Shown: positions 34,640 to 46,289 of the stretch, piece by piece | Layout: each line of letters opens with the position of its first letter | Numbering within the stretch: the first letter of the stretch is position 1 | Assembly (NCBI RefSeq): GCF_964656455.1 | Contig: NC_135718.1 | Coordinates: forward strand, 20,720,449 to 20,784,448 | Length of the DNA: 64,000 nucleotides | Direction of reading: 5' to 3' | DNA from: Halichoerus grypus | Lineage: Eukaryota; Chordata; Mammalia; Carnivora; Phocidae | Made by a program: the position numbers and the translations under genes | Notes under the pieces: model-generated | Seen by the model: only the letters and a program-made list of their open reading frames with translations | Database searches by the model: none | Told to the model about the DNA's origin: nothing

Positions 34640-35040
34640 GCCATTTTTGATTCTAACCAAATAGCATAATGTTTGCATAGAATGAGTACATGAATGAGCC
34701 ATTTCCTTAACATCTAGGGTGTTTTAATGACAATGAGATCTCAATATTTCATACTAAAGTCCAATTTCATACAATAGGATTATGTGATATTCTCATATGT
34801 GCTAAAGTGTTATAAATAAGAATCTTATCCAATTTGTACATTTAATCCTAATTGCAGAGGTTACAAAACAAATATTTGGACCACAATTTATTTATGAGTA
34901 CTAGTAAGTACCATGGGCATTCTCATTAAGGTTCTTAGCCTATTACTTTTAATTACTTCCTAGTTAAACCCAATAAAGTATCTCCTAAGGAAGTGATTTA
35001 ATTTTTTTTGCTAGATCCACTATACTAATTAATCCAAATA
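34640..35040. other. Unannotated stretch
   Basis: Nothing recognised. Confidence 0.35.
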
Positions 35041-35044
35041 AAAC

Positions 35045-35395
35045 TGTTTACTAATGATTCAGAACTTGTAGAGGCCACTTTTAGGCAACCAGCTTGAACA
35101 GTGGAAGCCTGAGTTAGGTGGAAGGGCCTACAGTGCCTCCTACTCCCTGGCTAAATACAAACAGACCCACCTCAAAATATCCATAAGCTCTAGCTGACCA
35201 ACCGGTTATTCATATCTGGACCAGGTATCAAATAAGGAAAATTCCATACATTCTCATACCTCCTCACCTTCCCCCTCTCTTCTCCTTTGCTGTCCTGCCC
35301 ACAGCTCCTTTGTGGTGTACTCAATAAACTTCTATCTCCTTTGTTCTGCCTCAGATGAATTCTTTTACCACCTGCACTGCCAGCCTCCACCTGAT
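35045..35395 (+). mobile_element. Probable ERV1-type solo LTR
   Basis: Polyadenylation signal aataaa at 35323-35328 follows a CT-rich stretch. A U5-like segment comes next, 'ttctgcctcagatgaattcttttacc'. The 5' limit is uncertain, and no internal viral coding region or primer-binding site was recognised. Confidence 0.6.
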
Positions 35396-35732
35396 CCCAA
35401 ACACCCCTTAGAATTGATTATTCTTTTTCATAGTTGCAATACAATCTTCATGGTCCATCTTTCTAAGAAAACTTCTTCCATTATGCTCTCCTGTTGACTG
35501 TTTCTCAACTGCAGTTATCTTTTTTCCTTCTTGGAGTTTTCAAAATTTTCTGTATTTCATGTATGGGACAATCTCTCATCTATAAGATCGTCCTCCCTTT
35601 GCTGGACTGTAACTTCCTTATAGGCAGAAATCCTTTTCTGTTCATTCCTAAATCTTTTAATTATTTAGATCCCTAAACCTAAATTTGAATCCCAGTCCTC
35701 CAGTTGGGCTTAACATTGCAGCAACTAATCTC
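35396..35732. other. Unannotated stretch
   Basis: Nothing recognised. Confidence 0.35.
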
Positions 35733-35961
35733 TTTTTTTTAAAGATTTTATTTATTTATTTGAGAGAGAGAGAGAGCATGTGTGTGAGTGGGAGGAGAGA
35801 TGGGGGGAGGGATGGGGCGAGGGAGAGGGAGAGAGAATCTGAAGCAGACTCCATGCTGAGTGTGGAGCCTATCATGGGGCTTGATCTCACCACGGCAAGA
35901 TCATGACCTAAGCCGAAACCAAGAGTCTGATGCTTAATGGACTGAGCCACCCAGGCACCCC
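35733..35961 (-). mobile_element. CAN-SINE, full length
   Basis: Antisense: T-run and 'aaagattttatttatttatttgagagag', GA-rich middle, 'gagcctatcatggggcttgatctc', and head 'ggactgagccacccaggcacccc'. The flanks share 'tctctt' (aatctctt / agtctctt), a possible short duplication. Confidence 0.96.
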
Positions 35962-36684
35962 ACAGATAGTCTCTTCTAGGGTGCTCTCTCTCCCTCTGTT
36001 TTTAAGGTTCTCTTTTTATCATGATCTTAATAACTGTTCTATCAAGAAGTAACCTTCAAAATGTTTGAACAGAAACTACTTTAGGGGAATGTGCTAGATG
36101 TATGAGGCTGTTTCTTCAATGTGTTCCAAGATGCTTCTGGAATAAATGGAGGCATGGAGATTAAGTAAGTCTCCTAAGTATGCACAGCAAGGAAGAAGGG
36201 AATAAGAAATTCTGAACTGGGTCAGTCAGAATCTAGAGCTGAAGTTCTTGACTTCTAAACAGTCAATCCTTGATAACAGGGTATGGAGAACATTTTTAAA
36301 TTCTGTTCATTATCTCCACCACTAGAGAGTATTCTAGTTCCCAGTGATTTAAGATATCTTCAGCAAAATTAGTAATTCCAGTTCCCACTATTTTTTGAGC
36401 TGAATAAATCAAAACTTCTCAAACATTCGTGCAACTCAAATAATTTCAACAAAGAAAAAAAATATGTGCAAAGTGAAGAAAATGGCTCTCTTAGATTACA
36501 TAGCCATTCCTAGCTGGATTGCTTTTTAACACAGCTATTTTTAAAATAGCCTTTTATGTTTATAAAAGTCCTTCTTTTCCTCCTTGAAAACAAGTCTAGA
36601 AAACTTTCTAAACTTAGTTTATTTTTTTTAGGAAAGAATGTGACTCCATATTTCACACCTTGCTCTTTATAAGGGAAATGTCCT
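35962..36684. other. Unannotated stretch
   Basis: Nothing recognised. Confidence 0.35.
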
Positions 36685-36810
36685 GAGACAGATGTGGCAA
36701 CCACCATCTCTGCATATGGCAGATTCTTTGCTTGACCAAACTTCAGTCAGGATCCTGAACCCTCACCTAGGCCCACTTGTGCACTTTGTTATAAAACCTA
36801 GTTTTAATAT

Positions 36811-36818
36811 GAACCCTG
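36811..36818. repeat. SINE target-site duplication, left
   Basis: gaaccctg, repeated at 37016-37023. Confidence 0.8.
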
Positions 36819-37015
36819 CATCAGGGTGGCTCAGTCGGTTAAGCATCTGCCTTTAGCTCAGGTCATGAACCCAGGGTCCTGGGATTGAGCCCCACATTGG
36901 GGTCCCCGCTCAGTGGGGAATCTGCTTCTTCCTCTCCTTCTGCTCCTCCCACCCTTGCTCGTGCTCTCTCTCTCTCTTTCAAATAAGTAAATAAAATTAA
37001 AAAAAAAAAAAAAAA
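36819..37015 (+). mobile_element. CAN-SINE (5' slightly truncated) in LTR
   Basis: It starts 'catcagggtggctcagtcggtt', lacking the usual ggggcgcctg, then 'gctcaggtcatgaacccagggtcctggg', a CT-rich tract and a long A-run. The 8-bp duplication gaaccctg flanks it, so the shortened head was present at insertion. Confidence 0.93.
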
Positions 37016-37400
37016 GAACCCTGGTAAATCAGTTTAACTAGAACCACCGTCCCTCAATATCTGATCACCATCAATTTCTGATCAGGTTTCTCATTCTCCA
37101 CCATCTCCCAGGTGATATCTTATCATCCTGATTTGTTTTCAGCAAGAACCCTGTTGTTTTAGCCAGAACCCTCTTACCCCTAGGGTTTCCTTTTAAGTAA
37201 TTTTCCATCTACTGCTCTCACCCCCTGCTCTTTGGCTATAAATTCCCACTTACTTGTGCTGTATTTGGAGTTGAGCCCAAACTCTTTTCCCACTGCATAG
37301 TCCCATAGCACTGGTCCCTATACCAATCACAATGGTCCTGAATAAAGTCTGCCTTACCGTGTTTAACAATTGTCACTGAATTTTTATTTTTTTAATCACA

Positions 37401-39892
37401 TGTCAAAGTTTAGTTCTGGGAATTGCAGCAATGGTCTTTGTTGCTTCCAGGAAAGAAAGAAGCAAGCACTGTAGTCCTCTCAGCAAGAAGGACCCAGCCC
37501 TGTGGGTAAATCTCCAGGAGATACTGCAGCTCTGTCAACCTGTGCCTTTTAGGGGTGATATTAGGTCTCTTCAGTGGAGAGTAGGAGTATAGGATAAACT
37601 GGGAAGCGGAAGAAAACTGAACACTGAGAAACTGGGAATAAATTTTATATATCATAGCTCACAATTTTGAGAATTCTGAACAAATCATAATTCCAGTAAT
37701 ATTAGGCAGCATACACATTCCAAACCTTTCCCCCAGAACTAATTAAAAATATTGACCAATTACCAAAAAAACACAGCTACTTCTAAAAGACTGTAATATT
37801 CTTGGAATTATAATAAGTATCAACAATGTTCAGAGAGAGATGACCTAAGAGATAAAAAAAATAAATACATCTCACAATATTATTTTATATTTTAAATATG
37901 GAATCTAAAAGAGGAGGAATTGGGTGAAGGAAAAAATAGTTTATTGGTTCAAAATTTTTTTTCATTTCTTTGAGAAATAAGAGAAATGAGACCCAGATAT
38001 GTCAAAATTCTGGAGAAATAATACGCAGTATTTCTATCTTATTAAGAATCTTATTAGAAAGCAAAAAAAAAAAAAGTCAGATAAAAATGTAATTGAGTTT
38101 GCTGAGCCACTGTAGGAACTTTGAACTTGCAAATAAGTCATTTGCCAAGAGAAAATTATATGTGAAATAAAAATCTAGGATATTACTATTTAATAAGTCA
38201 AGTGAGAGAATATTGTGCACTTAACATCATTGTTTATCCCACATCCACTCTGAATACTAAATCATTCAATTTTATTCTTTAAAGACATTTTCCTATTTTA
38301 GTTTCTATGTTAGCAGTGATCACAAATCCACTAGAAAAACACATTTTACAACATATTTTAGCCTCATATATTATGATAATTCCAGCAAACAGTAGTATCA
38401 CATAAAAACAAGAATAATTAAAGCACTCTAGCAACAGCTCCTAACTTGCTGAAGGTAGAATCTCTTTTCTTTCAATATTTACAGCAAATATTTCCTTTTT
38501 TTCTGGTGCAATTAATGATCAAAATTATTGTCATCTACTTTTTTATTAACATGGTTTGATTAAATGAAATAATGTACAATTATAAGAATTGTGAAGTTGT
38601 GGAGTTGGTGGCAGAGGACTTCTGTTGAACTTTTGTGCATGTAATAATAAAGTGATAAGCTATTTAGATAATGAGAGAAATGGAGTGTGAGAGTGGAGTG
38701 TGAATAGTTTTGAACCTCCCTTTCTCTCTTTGGCTGTCTTCTGGAATGTTTCCATGAATCAGTGTTCATTTGACACAATTTCATAATATCTTAATTCCCA
38801 TTGAATCCTATATTTGTAGAGAGTTTTGGAATTTTTAAAAATAATGATGATTTGAGCTGCACACCCACCTTACAGGAACAAAGGGAATATATACATATAG
38901 ATATATGGATATAAATTCAGGTAAGGCATAGAGACATTAGGAAACTTGTAAAGGTCACACTGCAAGCTGATGGCAAGAACGAGGACTGAGTTTACCATTT
39001 ACTCATTAATTTTTTTGAATAAGCATATTATAGGCTCATAGTCCCTCACTACTAAAGATAATTTAGTTCAACCTATAATTGCACAGATGCAAAAACTAAT
39101 GTCTATGAAAAAGATAACAGGCCTATAGCTACAAGAAAATACTAGATCAAAATTGGGAGTCTAGATCGATTACTTCACATTGTTCTTGTGAACATATTCC
39201 TTAACTTTACAAATGATTTTGAAATTAAATTCAATGTTTCCTACCACATCTGTACTTGTGTCCACACATGGACTTGCCATGGAACAGGTTTCTATGTACA
39301 GACCTGGCTTAGCTCTGCTTCTCTAGATGGCTTGGAATTGAAGCAAATTTCTTAAGTGTGAATGCATGTAAAGCCATATGTTGATGAAGTGTGACAACTG
39401 ACATCATCAAAATACAATTTTATTTTTATCTTCCACCATCTTTTTAAAATATATTCAAGTCAGGATGATCTTCCTCTGCTGTTGGATGAAAACTCTTCCA
39501 GACCAAATGCCTTGTACACTCACTATTTTTTTTTTTAAAGAAGAATATTCTACATCCACTTTGTCACTAAGTCTCATTTCAGAAATCAGAATGTCCAATC
39601 CAAAATACTAATTAAAACTCTGAATTTTTCTTAATATTAAAACCTCTCCTCCTTCAGTAAGAACTTCATTGAGAATGGAAGCCTGTAGTAGGAAGGGGAG
39701 CATGATCAGTTTCTTGTTTAATTCTTTATCTGTGCTTTTCTACCCCTATTTCACCTGCTGGGCACATTCTGACACTGTCAAGGTCTGGGAAGGGTGAGGG
39801 TAAAGTAGTAAAGACAAGTGAAATCTTTTATTTAAATGGTACAATAGCAAGCTCTTTTCATGCTCTCTGGGACTCAAAGATTTTAAAGCTGA
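37401..39892. other. Unannotated stretch (2.5 kb)
   Basis: AT-rich unique sequence. MIR-like words near 38935-39000 and 39080-39160 ('gatgcaaaaactaatgtctatgaaaaagataac') may be very old MIRs. No gene was recognised. Confidence 0.4.
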
Positions 39893-39899
39893 TTCTTTC

Positions 39900-39976
<77 letters not shown>

Positions 39977-40036
39977 TTCCCTCCTTTCTTTCTTTTCTTT
40001 TTTTCTTCCTTCCTTCCTCCCTCCCTCCCTCCCTCC

Positions 40037-40083
<47 letters not shown>

Positions 40084-40157
40084 TTCTTTCTTTCTTCTCC
40101 TACCTTTCCTTCCATCTTTCCTTTCTTCCTTCCTTCCTCCCTTCCTCCCTCCTTTCT
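39893..40157. repeat. Polypyrimidine tract (TTTC)n/(CCCT)n
   Basis: 39893-40101 is 209 consecutive pyrimidines: (ctt t)n, a ttcc/ccct block at 39975-40038, then (ctt t)n again, followed by more pyrimidines broken only at 40102 and 40114. The 110-codon Lys/Arg/Glu frame on the minus strand is a repeat translation. Confidence 0.98.
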
Positions 40158-40619
40158 GACTTCTGAGCCTTCCTTCAAGGTGGTGGGCAAATCAGAGCAA
40201 AGGAATAGCTCTTTCTAAAGAAAAATTCTTCTCAAATAGTTCTCACAAAATGCTCTCTTTTTTCCATTTACCAATCCCTTTTCATATATTTTATCTAGCT
40301 AAGGAATCCAAACATTGCAGAACTGATTTACAGAATTGCCTTTTTGTTTTTTTAGTATAGTTGACACACTTCTTAACTTTTGCATATGATGATTTAAAAC
40401 CTTGTTTTAGAAATTCTCATGTCTTTTATATTGGTGTCTGGTTGAAATTCATTTTTAATATATTGCAGTATGTAATTTATAGTCAAGGTTATGGGTATTT
40501 TGATTTTAGAGAAGACATTCCTGTAGCAAAATAGGTGTTTATTAGATGTTGAGATAATAAATAGATGGGAAAAAAAAACAAATTTAGACATGTTATTGGT
40601 TAACATCATTTGTGAATTG
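40158..40619. other. Unannotated stretch
   Basis: Nothing recognised. Confidence 0.35.
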
Positions 40620-41665
40620 CAATGACAATCTTATCTCCACTCAGCACTGGGTTTGGAGATGATTGGGAGAGGGAACATATTTACAAAATCTTATATAGGG
40701 ATTTATCTTCCTAAACTTGGACATTTATAATTCTCCAATCAGATTGTCTCCTCTAAACAAAATTAAAATTTTAGATATTTATGGTTGTCCTTTCAAGTTT
40801 TCAAACACAACTTTTTTAAAAAAGCATTATTTCCTTTATTTAACTTGGAAAATCTTCACATTAATATGCATTTTCCATACAATTTACCAAATGTTAAAAA
40901 AACGTTCTTTTTCTTTTGAAGCCATTCATTTGATACCATCATTATTGATGAAAAATTATAAATACCGTTTACAGATAATTTGTAATTTCTTCCCCTCATC
41001 AGTTTTCTTTTTCCTGCATTAAGCTCTTCTGGAGTCAAGCAAAGGGCTACATTGACAGTGATGAGCAAGAATATTTTGTGCTTTGTCAATTCAAATAAAT
41101 CCCAAGCTAATAAATGACAAGCTATGTTGTTAGCAAGGATTAACATCCAATGATGTCTAAAAAAGGACCTGTGTATACACAATCACAAGTAGTGCTGATA
41201 GTATTTTTAAGAGTAATTTTTTAATCCATCATCCTTTGACATGGTTTGATTATATCCAATACCTTTATTCTTCCTGGTTTTCTATCATTGGTTCTATTTG
41301 AAACTGATCTGAAATGCAAGACACTTTCTCTGCCTAATGCCCATTGGGAATCAAGTATTTTGTTAATTATTTATAAAATTGTTCTAATTATAAGACATAT
41401 TATGTTTTTGAGTGCAAGTAAAGCCAAACTGTCCATTAAGTATGGAAGACCCATAAGGAGAAGGAAAGCAAAATGAGGATGATGCTAACTAATGCTCACA
41501 CTGTAGGATTACATGATCAGTGACCATGTTCTTTACTTGATTATTGTCCTTGCAACATATAGCAAATTGAACTGGCAAACACAGTTTTCCCTTCAAATGC
41601 ATTGTATAATCATATTTGTTTGTACAAAATAACTAAAAATGACCCAAAATATTTGTATGAGGGCT
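40620..41665 (-). repeat. Old inverted duplication, arm A
   Basis: Read on the minus strand it matches 42755-44265. Shared landmarks, in order, include 'gtacaaacaaat', 'aggcagagaaagt', 'tcttgcatttca', 'caaaccatgtcaaag', 'ggatgttaatccttgctaacaa', 'ttgacaaagcacaaaatattcttgctcatcactgtca' and 'ccctctccc..tcatctcca'. Identity is high in the centre and lower at the edges, with many indels. It lacks the LTR found in arm B. Confidence 0.88.
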
Positions 41666-41699
41666 GGAAATAATAACTGCCCAGTAGTTGTTATATGAT

Positions 41700-41965
41700 A
41701 ATAGTGAAGCATGTATTGTGGGAAAGACTACCTGAGTTCCAATGCAGTTTCTTCTAATAGGTGGCTGTGTGGCCAATTACTAACTTAATACTACTTGAGT
41801 ATCATTATGAGTTAAATAGAAGTACTTAAAAGTACTACTATTCCTTGCATACTTGTATTTGCCTCAGGTAGTATTTGTAAAAATGAATGATATAATGCAT
41901 GTAGAACATATAGCAAGTTTCTGGCACATAGTGAACATTTAATAAATATTAGGTAGTAATATTTT
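41700..41965 (+). mobile_element. MIR SINE, near full length
   Basis: 'gactacctgagttccaatgcag', 'ggtggctgtgtggccaattac', 'ataatgcatgtagaac' and 'agtttctggcacatagtgaacatttaataaatatt' follow the sense MIR consensus from end to end. Confidence 0.88.
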
Positions 41966-42039
41966 TTTGTAGATTGTGCTGCTGCTGTTCAGGTATCAGT
42001 CAGTCAGTCATTAGTGACCATACCAGATAATGAGAGAAG

Positions 42040-42600
42040 CACTGGGATCAGAGTAGGTTGGCAAGCAGTCATAGTTTCTGTTTTCAAGAGCTTCCCATCT
42101 GGTAGGGAAGACAGACAAAAACACAGAATCAAATGAAGTAATTGCAAAGTTTAATAAAGTTTATAAATAAATAATAAAGGAATGAAATAGGACAAAAATG
42201 GTGAGGGATCTATGTTAGCTAAGATGTTAGAAATGGAATCACCAAGAAAGGAGCATTTACTATTCCCGGTGATCTGTTTAAGAGATGAGAGACAGCTATA
42301 TGAAGAATGTGAGTAAAAGCATCCAAGCAGGTGAACAGCACGTGCAAATGTAATGAGAAAGGAAAATGCTTAGAAAATAAAAAAACAAAACAAAATAAAA
42401 CATAGAGAAAGGCAGCTGGAACATATTGTGAGGGGGATGGAGGGGGCATCATGCCCTGAAGATATAGTCAGGATTCAGCTCACTCAAGATCCCATTGACC
42501 ATTTTAAGGATTTTTGAATTTCATTGTGTGGACTGGGAACCCATTGAAAGGGTTTAAGCAAAGGTGTAGTGTAACATAATTTACATTTAAAACATCTTTT
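42040..42600 (+). mobile_element. Probable L2 fragment
   Basis: 'aagagcttcccatctggtagggaagacagac', 'aggtgaacagcacgtgcaaatgtaatgag', 'ggaacccattgaaagggtttaagcaaaggtgtagtgtaa' match the common mammalian L2-type text. The class is tentative. Confidence 0.55.
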
Positions 42601-42754
42601 GTGCTGCTTATGGACAAGTATCTCAAAATGTTTTGTACCCTAATCAGTTAGTGAAGGAGGCAGGATCTGACCCAGGTAGTCTTTCTCACAGCCAGGCCCT
42701 TAACTAGTGTGCAATGTTGCTACTGCTTCTACAATCCTTACCTAGACCCTCTCA

Positions 42755-44265
42755 TAAGTTACTTTGGGTGATTTTTAGTTACCTTGTACAAACAAATCTG
42801 ATTGTACAGACTATTTGAGGGAAAACTGTATCTGTTATATCAATTTGCTATTGTACTGAAAAGAACTAACATGCTCAACTACTCATGTAACTCTACAATA
42901 GGTAACATCATTTTCCCTTTGCCGTTGTTCCTCTGATAGGCTGTTTATTCTTAATTTGGCTTCATCTTGCACTGAATCACATATGTCTTGTAATTACAAG
43001 ATTTTTATAATAATTAACACAATTTTTGATTCCTAATTGGTATCAGGCAGAGAAAGTATCTTGCATTTCAAATCAGTTTCAAATGTAATCAATGATAGAA
43101 AACTGGGGTAAAAGAAGATACTGAATGTGCTCAAACCATGTCAAAGAATGATGGATTTTTAGAAAAGAATATTCTTTAAAAACACTATTAGTGCTGAAGT
43201 GGGTAAGCTAGGTTCTTGTCTCAAGGAGTTGAAGAATGAATCTCATGGACAAAGCAGAGTGAGTAAAGCGACAGAAGTTTATTAAGCAAGGATACAGAAA
43301 AAGCTCTCAGGGGTGAGAGGGGTCCAGACAGGGTTGGCACTGTGGGCTTTAGGGTTGGTCTTTTATAGAAAGCTAACCAGGGAACTTAAATCTTTTTGGC
43401 TTCTCTACTTGACAGCACGTTTGTGTAAGCAGGACTAGTGATAACATCTTTAATGGCTTACTTCTTTTTAGGGTCTGCTTATTTTCTGCTGACCACAGGA
43501 GACTGTCATAAATAAGACTCTCCCCTCAGACACCTAGGGCAGGGTGGTCTGGAGTGTTCCCTTATCTCTGGTTTCCTTACACCTCCACATTTTTGGGATT
43601 TCTGTGAGCCTGATCATGGAACCCCCTATCTCTCTCCCTACCTAGTCCTGCCTGTCCCATTCTCAGCACTATCTGTGATTGTGTACACACAGTCCCTTCT
43701 TTAGACATTACTGGATGTTAATCCTTGCTAACAATATAGCTTATCATTTACTAGCTCAGGATTTATGTGAATTGACAAAGCACAAAATATTCTTGCTCAT
43801 CACTGTCACTGTAACTCTTCACTTGACTCTGGAAGTGCTTAATGCTGGAAAAAAAAATGATGATGGGGAAAGAAGATTACAAATGTAATGATCTATAAAC
43901 TGTATTTGCAGTTTTTCATCAATATGATGGTATCAAACGGATGGCTTCAAAAGAAAAAAAACCATTTTTTTTAAATCAATTGTCAAGTAACATGGCAAAT
44001 ATATATTCAAAAGAAGACATTCCAAGTTAAAGATTTTTTACATTTTATTTTGAAAACTGTGAAGAGTAACCATAAATGATAAAAAACCCTTAAACTCGGT
44101 TAAGTGAGGACCATCTGATTAGAGAAACGTAATTGTGTAAGTTTTGGGCAGTAAATCAAAATTATGACTGCAGAATTCCTATAAAAAATTTGGGAAATAT
44201 ATTTCCTCTCCCGGTCATCTCCAATCCAAATGCTACATTGGGAGAGTTTGGATCTTTCATCTTTG
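42755..44265 (+). repeat. Old inverted duplication, arm B
   Basis: Sense-orientation partner of arm A. Alignment holds from 'tttttagttaccttgtacaaacaaatctg' (about 42770) to 'cctctcccggtcatctccaa' (about 44225), except for 43195-43662, where an LTR has been inserted. Short frames in the two arms (43679-43888 plus, 40856-41182 minus) translate to related peptides only because of this duplication. Confidence 0.88.
43195..43662 (-). mobile_element. ERV-type solo LTR in arm B
   Basis: On the minus strand it has a TATA box (tataaaa, 43361-43367) and aataaa (43278-43283) followed by 'cttctgtcgctttactcactctgc'. It is absent from the matching position in arm A, near 41195, which serves as an empty-site reference. 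A target-site duplication was not clear. Confidence 0.75.
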
Positions 44266-45394
44266 TTTTAAATTATATATACATATGCAAATCATCAATA
44301 TATAAATATGCAAGTCATCAAATGAAATAAGTAGTTAAATGTTAATAAAAGTACATTTCTACTTGTATTAAACAAAAGTAAGTATACCTAACACTTCAAT
44401 TATATTTATCCTGTATCCATTGTCCTGTGGTGCTGGTGAGTTAATGTGACCCACGCTGAAGACAATTATAGTATTAAAGAGACTGGAGCTCAGTAGTAGG
44501 TGGAGGTAGGAGGTGCATCGTGTTGCTCTTGTGGTTGTGCAGATGAAAACTGAGGATAGCTTCAGCTCCGGTGGTGGTAAATTCTGAGGTTGAAAAGGCA
44601 GTGACTTTAAGATATTTTTCTCATGTATAATGTAGAGATTTATTGCAGGAATTACATGACTATTGCCACCTCTTGGTTCATAGCATCAATGGTTTTCCCA
44701 TTGAATGTTTATTCATTTTAATTCTACCAATGAAGTCTACTGAGGAAACTTAGTAGGCTAATGGACTAAAACCCCCTCTAATTTGATTAGCTCACTTTCC
44801 AATATGATTGGCCAAAAGGAGTTGGTTTGGAGAATTTGGGATATATTCATTTTGCTTGTTGACACAGATCAGTGGGTTGTAGACATATATAAAATTAAAT
44901 GTAATGATTTCCAAAAATTGAAGCTAATTTAATGTATACCTTATTAACCCTTTTCTCAAATGAATAAGCAACACAAGGCATTAAAAAATCTCTAGGTCTA
45001 AGTACATTGACATCAAATTGCTCTCAACACTCCCTCTTTACGAAATGATTGAGGCCAGTGTGCTTGAGAACGTGGGAGATCTAATCGTTATGGAGAGACA
45101 GAATCTCAGCTATATTTTCACCATGTTTCTGCAGGAAGTGTTTCATGTTAGACAAACAATTTGGGTTTATGCAAGATTAACAATAATCAAGGATTGGATA
45201 ATTGAGTGAATTCATTCAAAAGCAACTTTGTCCCTTAGCCTTCTATCCACTGATTTCTTCTTTTTCCTCTTGTCATTCTTGGTCCTGTGTTTGGGTAGGG
45301 ATCTGCTAATACATCTGCAGCAGTTTTGGGAAAGGATTGTTGAATAAAGATTGTCGCAAAGGTTTGTAAAGCAATTAAATGTGTCCGTTTTCTG
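44266..45394. other. Unannotated stretch
   Basis: No gene or repeat recognised. The short frame 45018-45209 has no recognised domain. Confidence 0.4.
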
Positions 45395-45840
45395 TTAGTG
45401 TTAGATACCAGCTTTAAACTTAGTGGCTTACAACAACACTCATTTATTTGTTCAGGAATCTGCCCTTTGGGCAGAGCCTGGCAGGATCAACTCTTCTCTG
45501 TTTGTCACAGCATCAGCTGGGGCAGATTCACGGGGTGTTCAGCATCTCCATTTGAGATAACTCAGTTGCTATCGAGGGCATGCAAGTTGGCACTGGCTGT
45601 CAGCTGGAGCTAGGTTCTGTTCCTCTTCCTTATGGCATGGTGGCTGAGCTCCAGGTCATGTGTCAGAAGAGAACCAGACAGAATCTGTTATCACCTTCTA
45701 TGTAACCTCAGGAGTCATATAATGTCGCTTGTGTCATAGCCACTGTCTGCCCAGATTAAGAGAAGGGAATGTCAAAGTCATATGATAGGTAGGGCATATG
45801 GGATGAGTGAAATTGTTGCAGCCATTTTTAGAAAATACTA
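45395..45840. mobile_element. Old interspersed repeat, LTR/MER-like
   Basis: 'accagctttaaacttagtggcttacaacaacactcatttatttg' and 'ttgtcatagccactgtctgcccagattaagagaaggg' belong to a familiar old mammalian repeat type (the 'agtggcttaaaacaaca' family), probably an LTR. The exact family is unresolved. Confidence 0.5.
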
Positions 45841-46104
45841 TTTCTCATAATTAATTTTTCTTAGATAATCACCTAAAAGTTTTCATGTTTGATGATAAAC
45901 AACTACACTGAGAGTAATTAGATTTTCTGTGAGGTTACCATATAGGTATTAAGAAAAAGTTTTATTAGAAAGTGGAAGTAGTAGTATTACTTTATTGTAA
46001 TTGTTTTGTATTTTTTTGGCATCGTTCTTTGTTGATTAAATCGAGATGTATTAGGATTCCAAAAACGCAAAGAGACTGGAAGGCATTTCCGTTTGCTACA
46101 AGCA

Positions 46105-46110
46105 AACACA

Positions 46111-46148
<38 letters not shown>
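46105..46148. repeat. (CA)n microsatellite
   Basis: caaacaca followed by an uninterrupted (ca) run, at the left edge of the GC-rich block. Confidence 0.97.
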
Positions 46149-46150
<2 letters not shown>

Positions 46151-46289
46151 ACCTCACATTACCCTCGCCCCACCACATGTATACACAAACCCTGTTGCTG
46201 CTTGGCATTTCTGGGATGTCCTCGGGGTAGGACACTCAGACCGTACTCTGGGTCAGACCAAGGTGTCAATTCCCAAAACCCAAGAGAGA

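Larger units (their letters stand above)
36685..37400 (+). mobile_element. Carnivoran ERV-type solo LTR, split by a SINE
   Basis: The left part (36685-36818) has 'gaccaaacttcagtcaggatcctgaaccc'. The right part (37024-37400) has a TATA box, tataaa, at 37237-37242 and the poly(A) signal aataaa at 37341-37346, and ends near 'tttaatcaca'. No internal coding region is attached. The left end is approximate. Confidence 0.75.
41666..42754. other. Spacer between inverted arms
   Basis: About 1.1 kb, holding a MIR (41700-41965), an L2-like fragment (42040-42600) and a MIR-like trace (42640-42725). Confidence 0.7.

Noticed and set aside
36685..37660. Provirus next to the LTR at 36685-37400
   Set aside because: No primer-binding site, gag/pol-like frame or second LTR of the same type was recognised downstream; it is treated as a solo LTR.
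39858..40190. 110-codon Lys/Glu/Arg-rich frame
   Set aside because: Antisense translation of the polypyrimidine tract.
40338..40372. Tiny L1 3' end ('tttttagtatagttgacacac')
   Set aside because: Only about 25 bp of similarity, too short to call.
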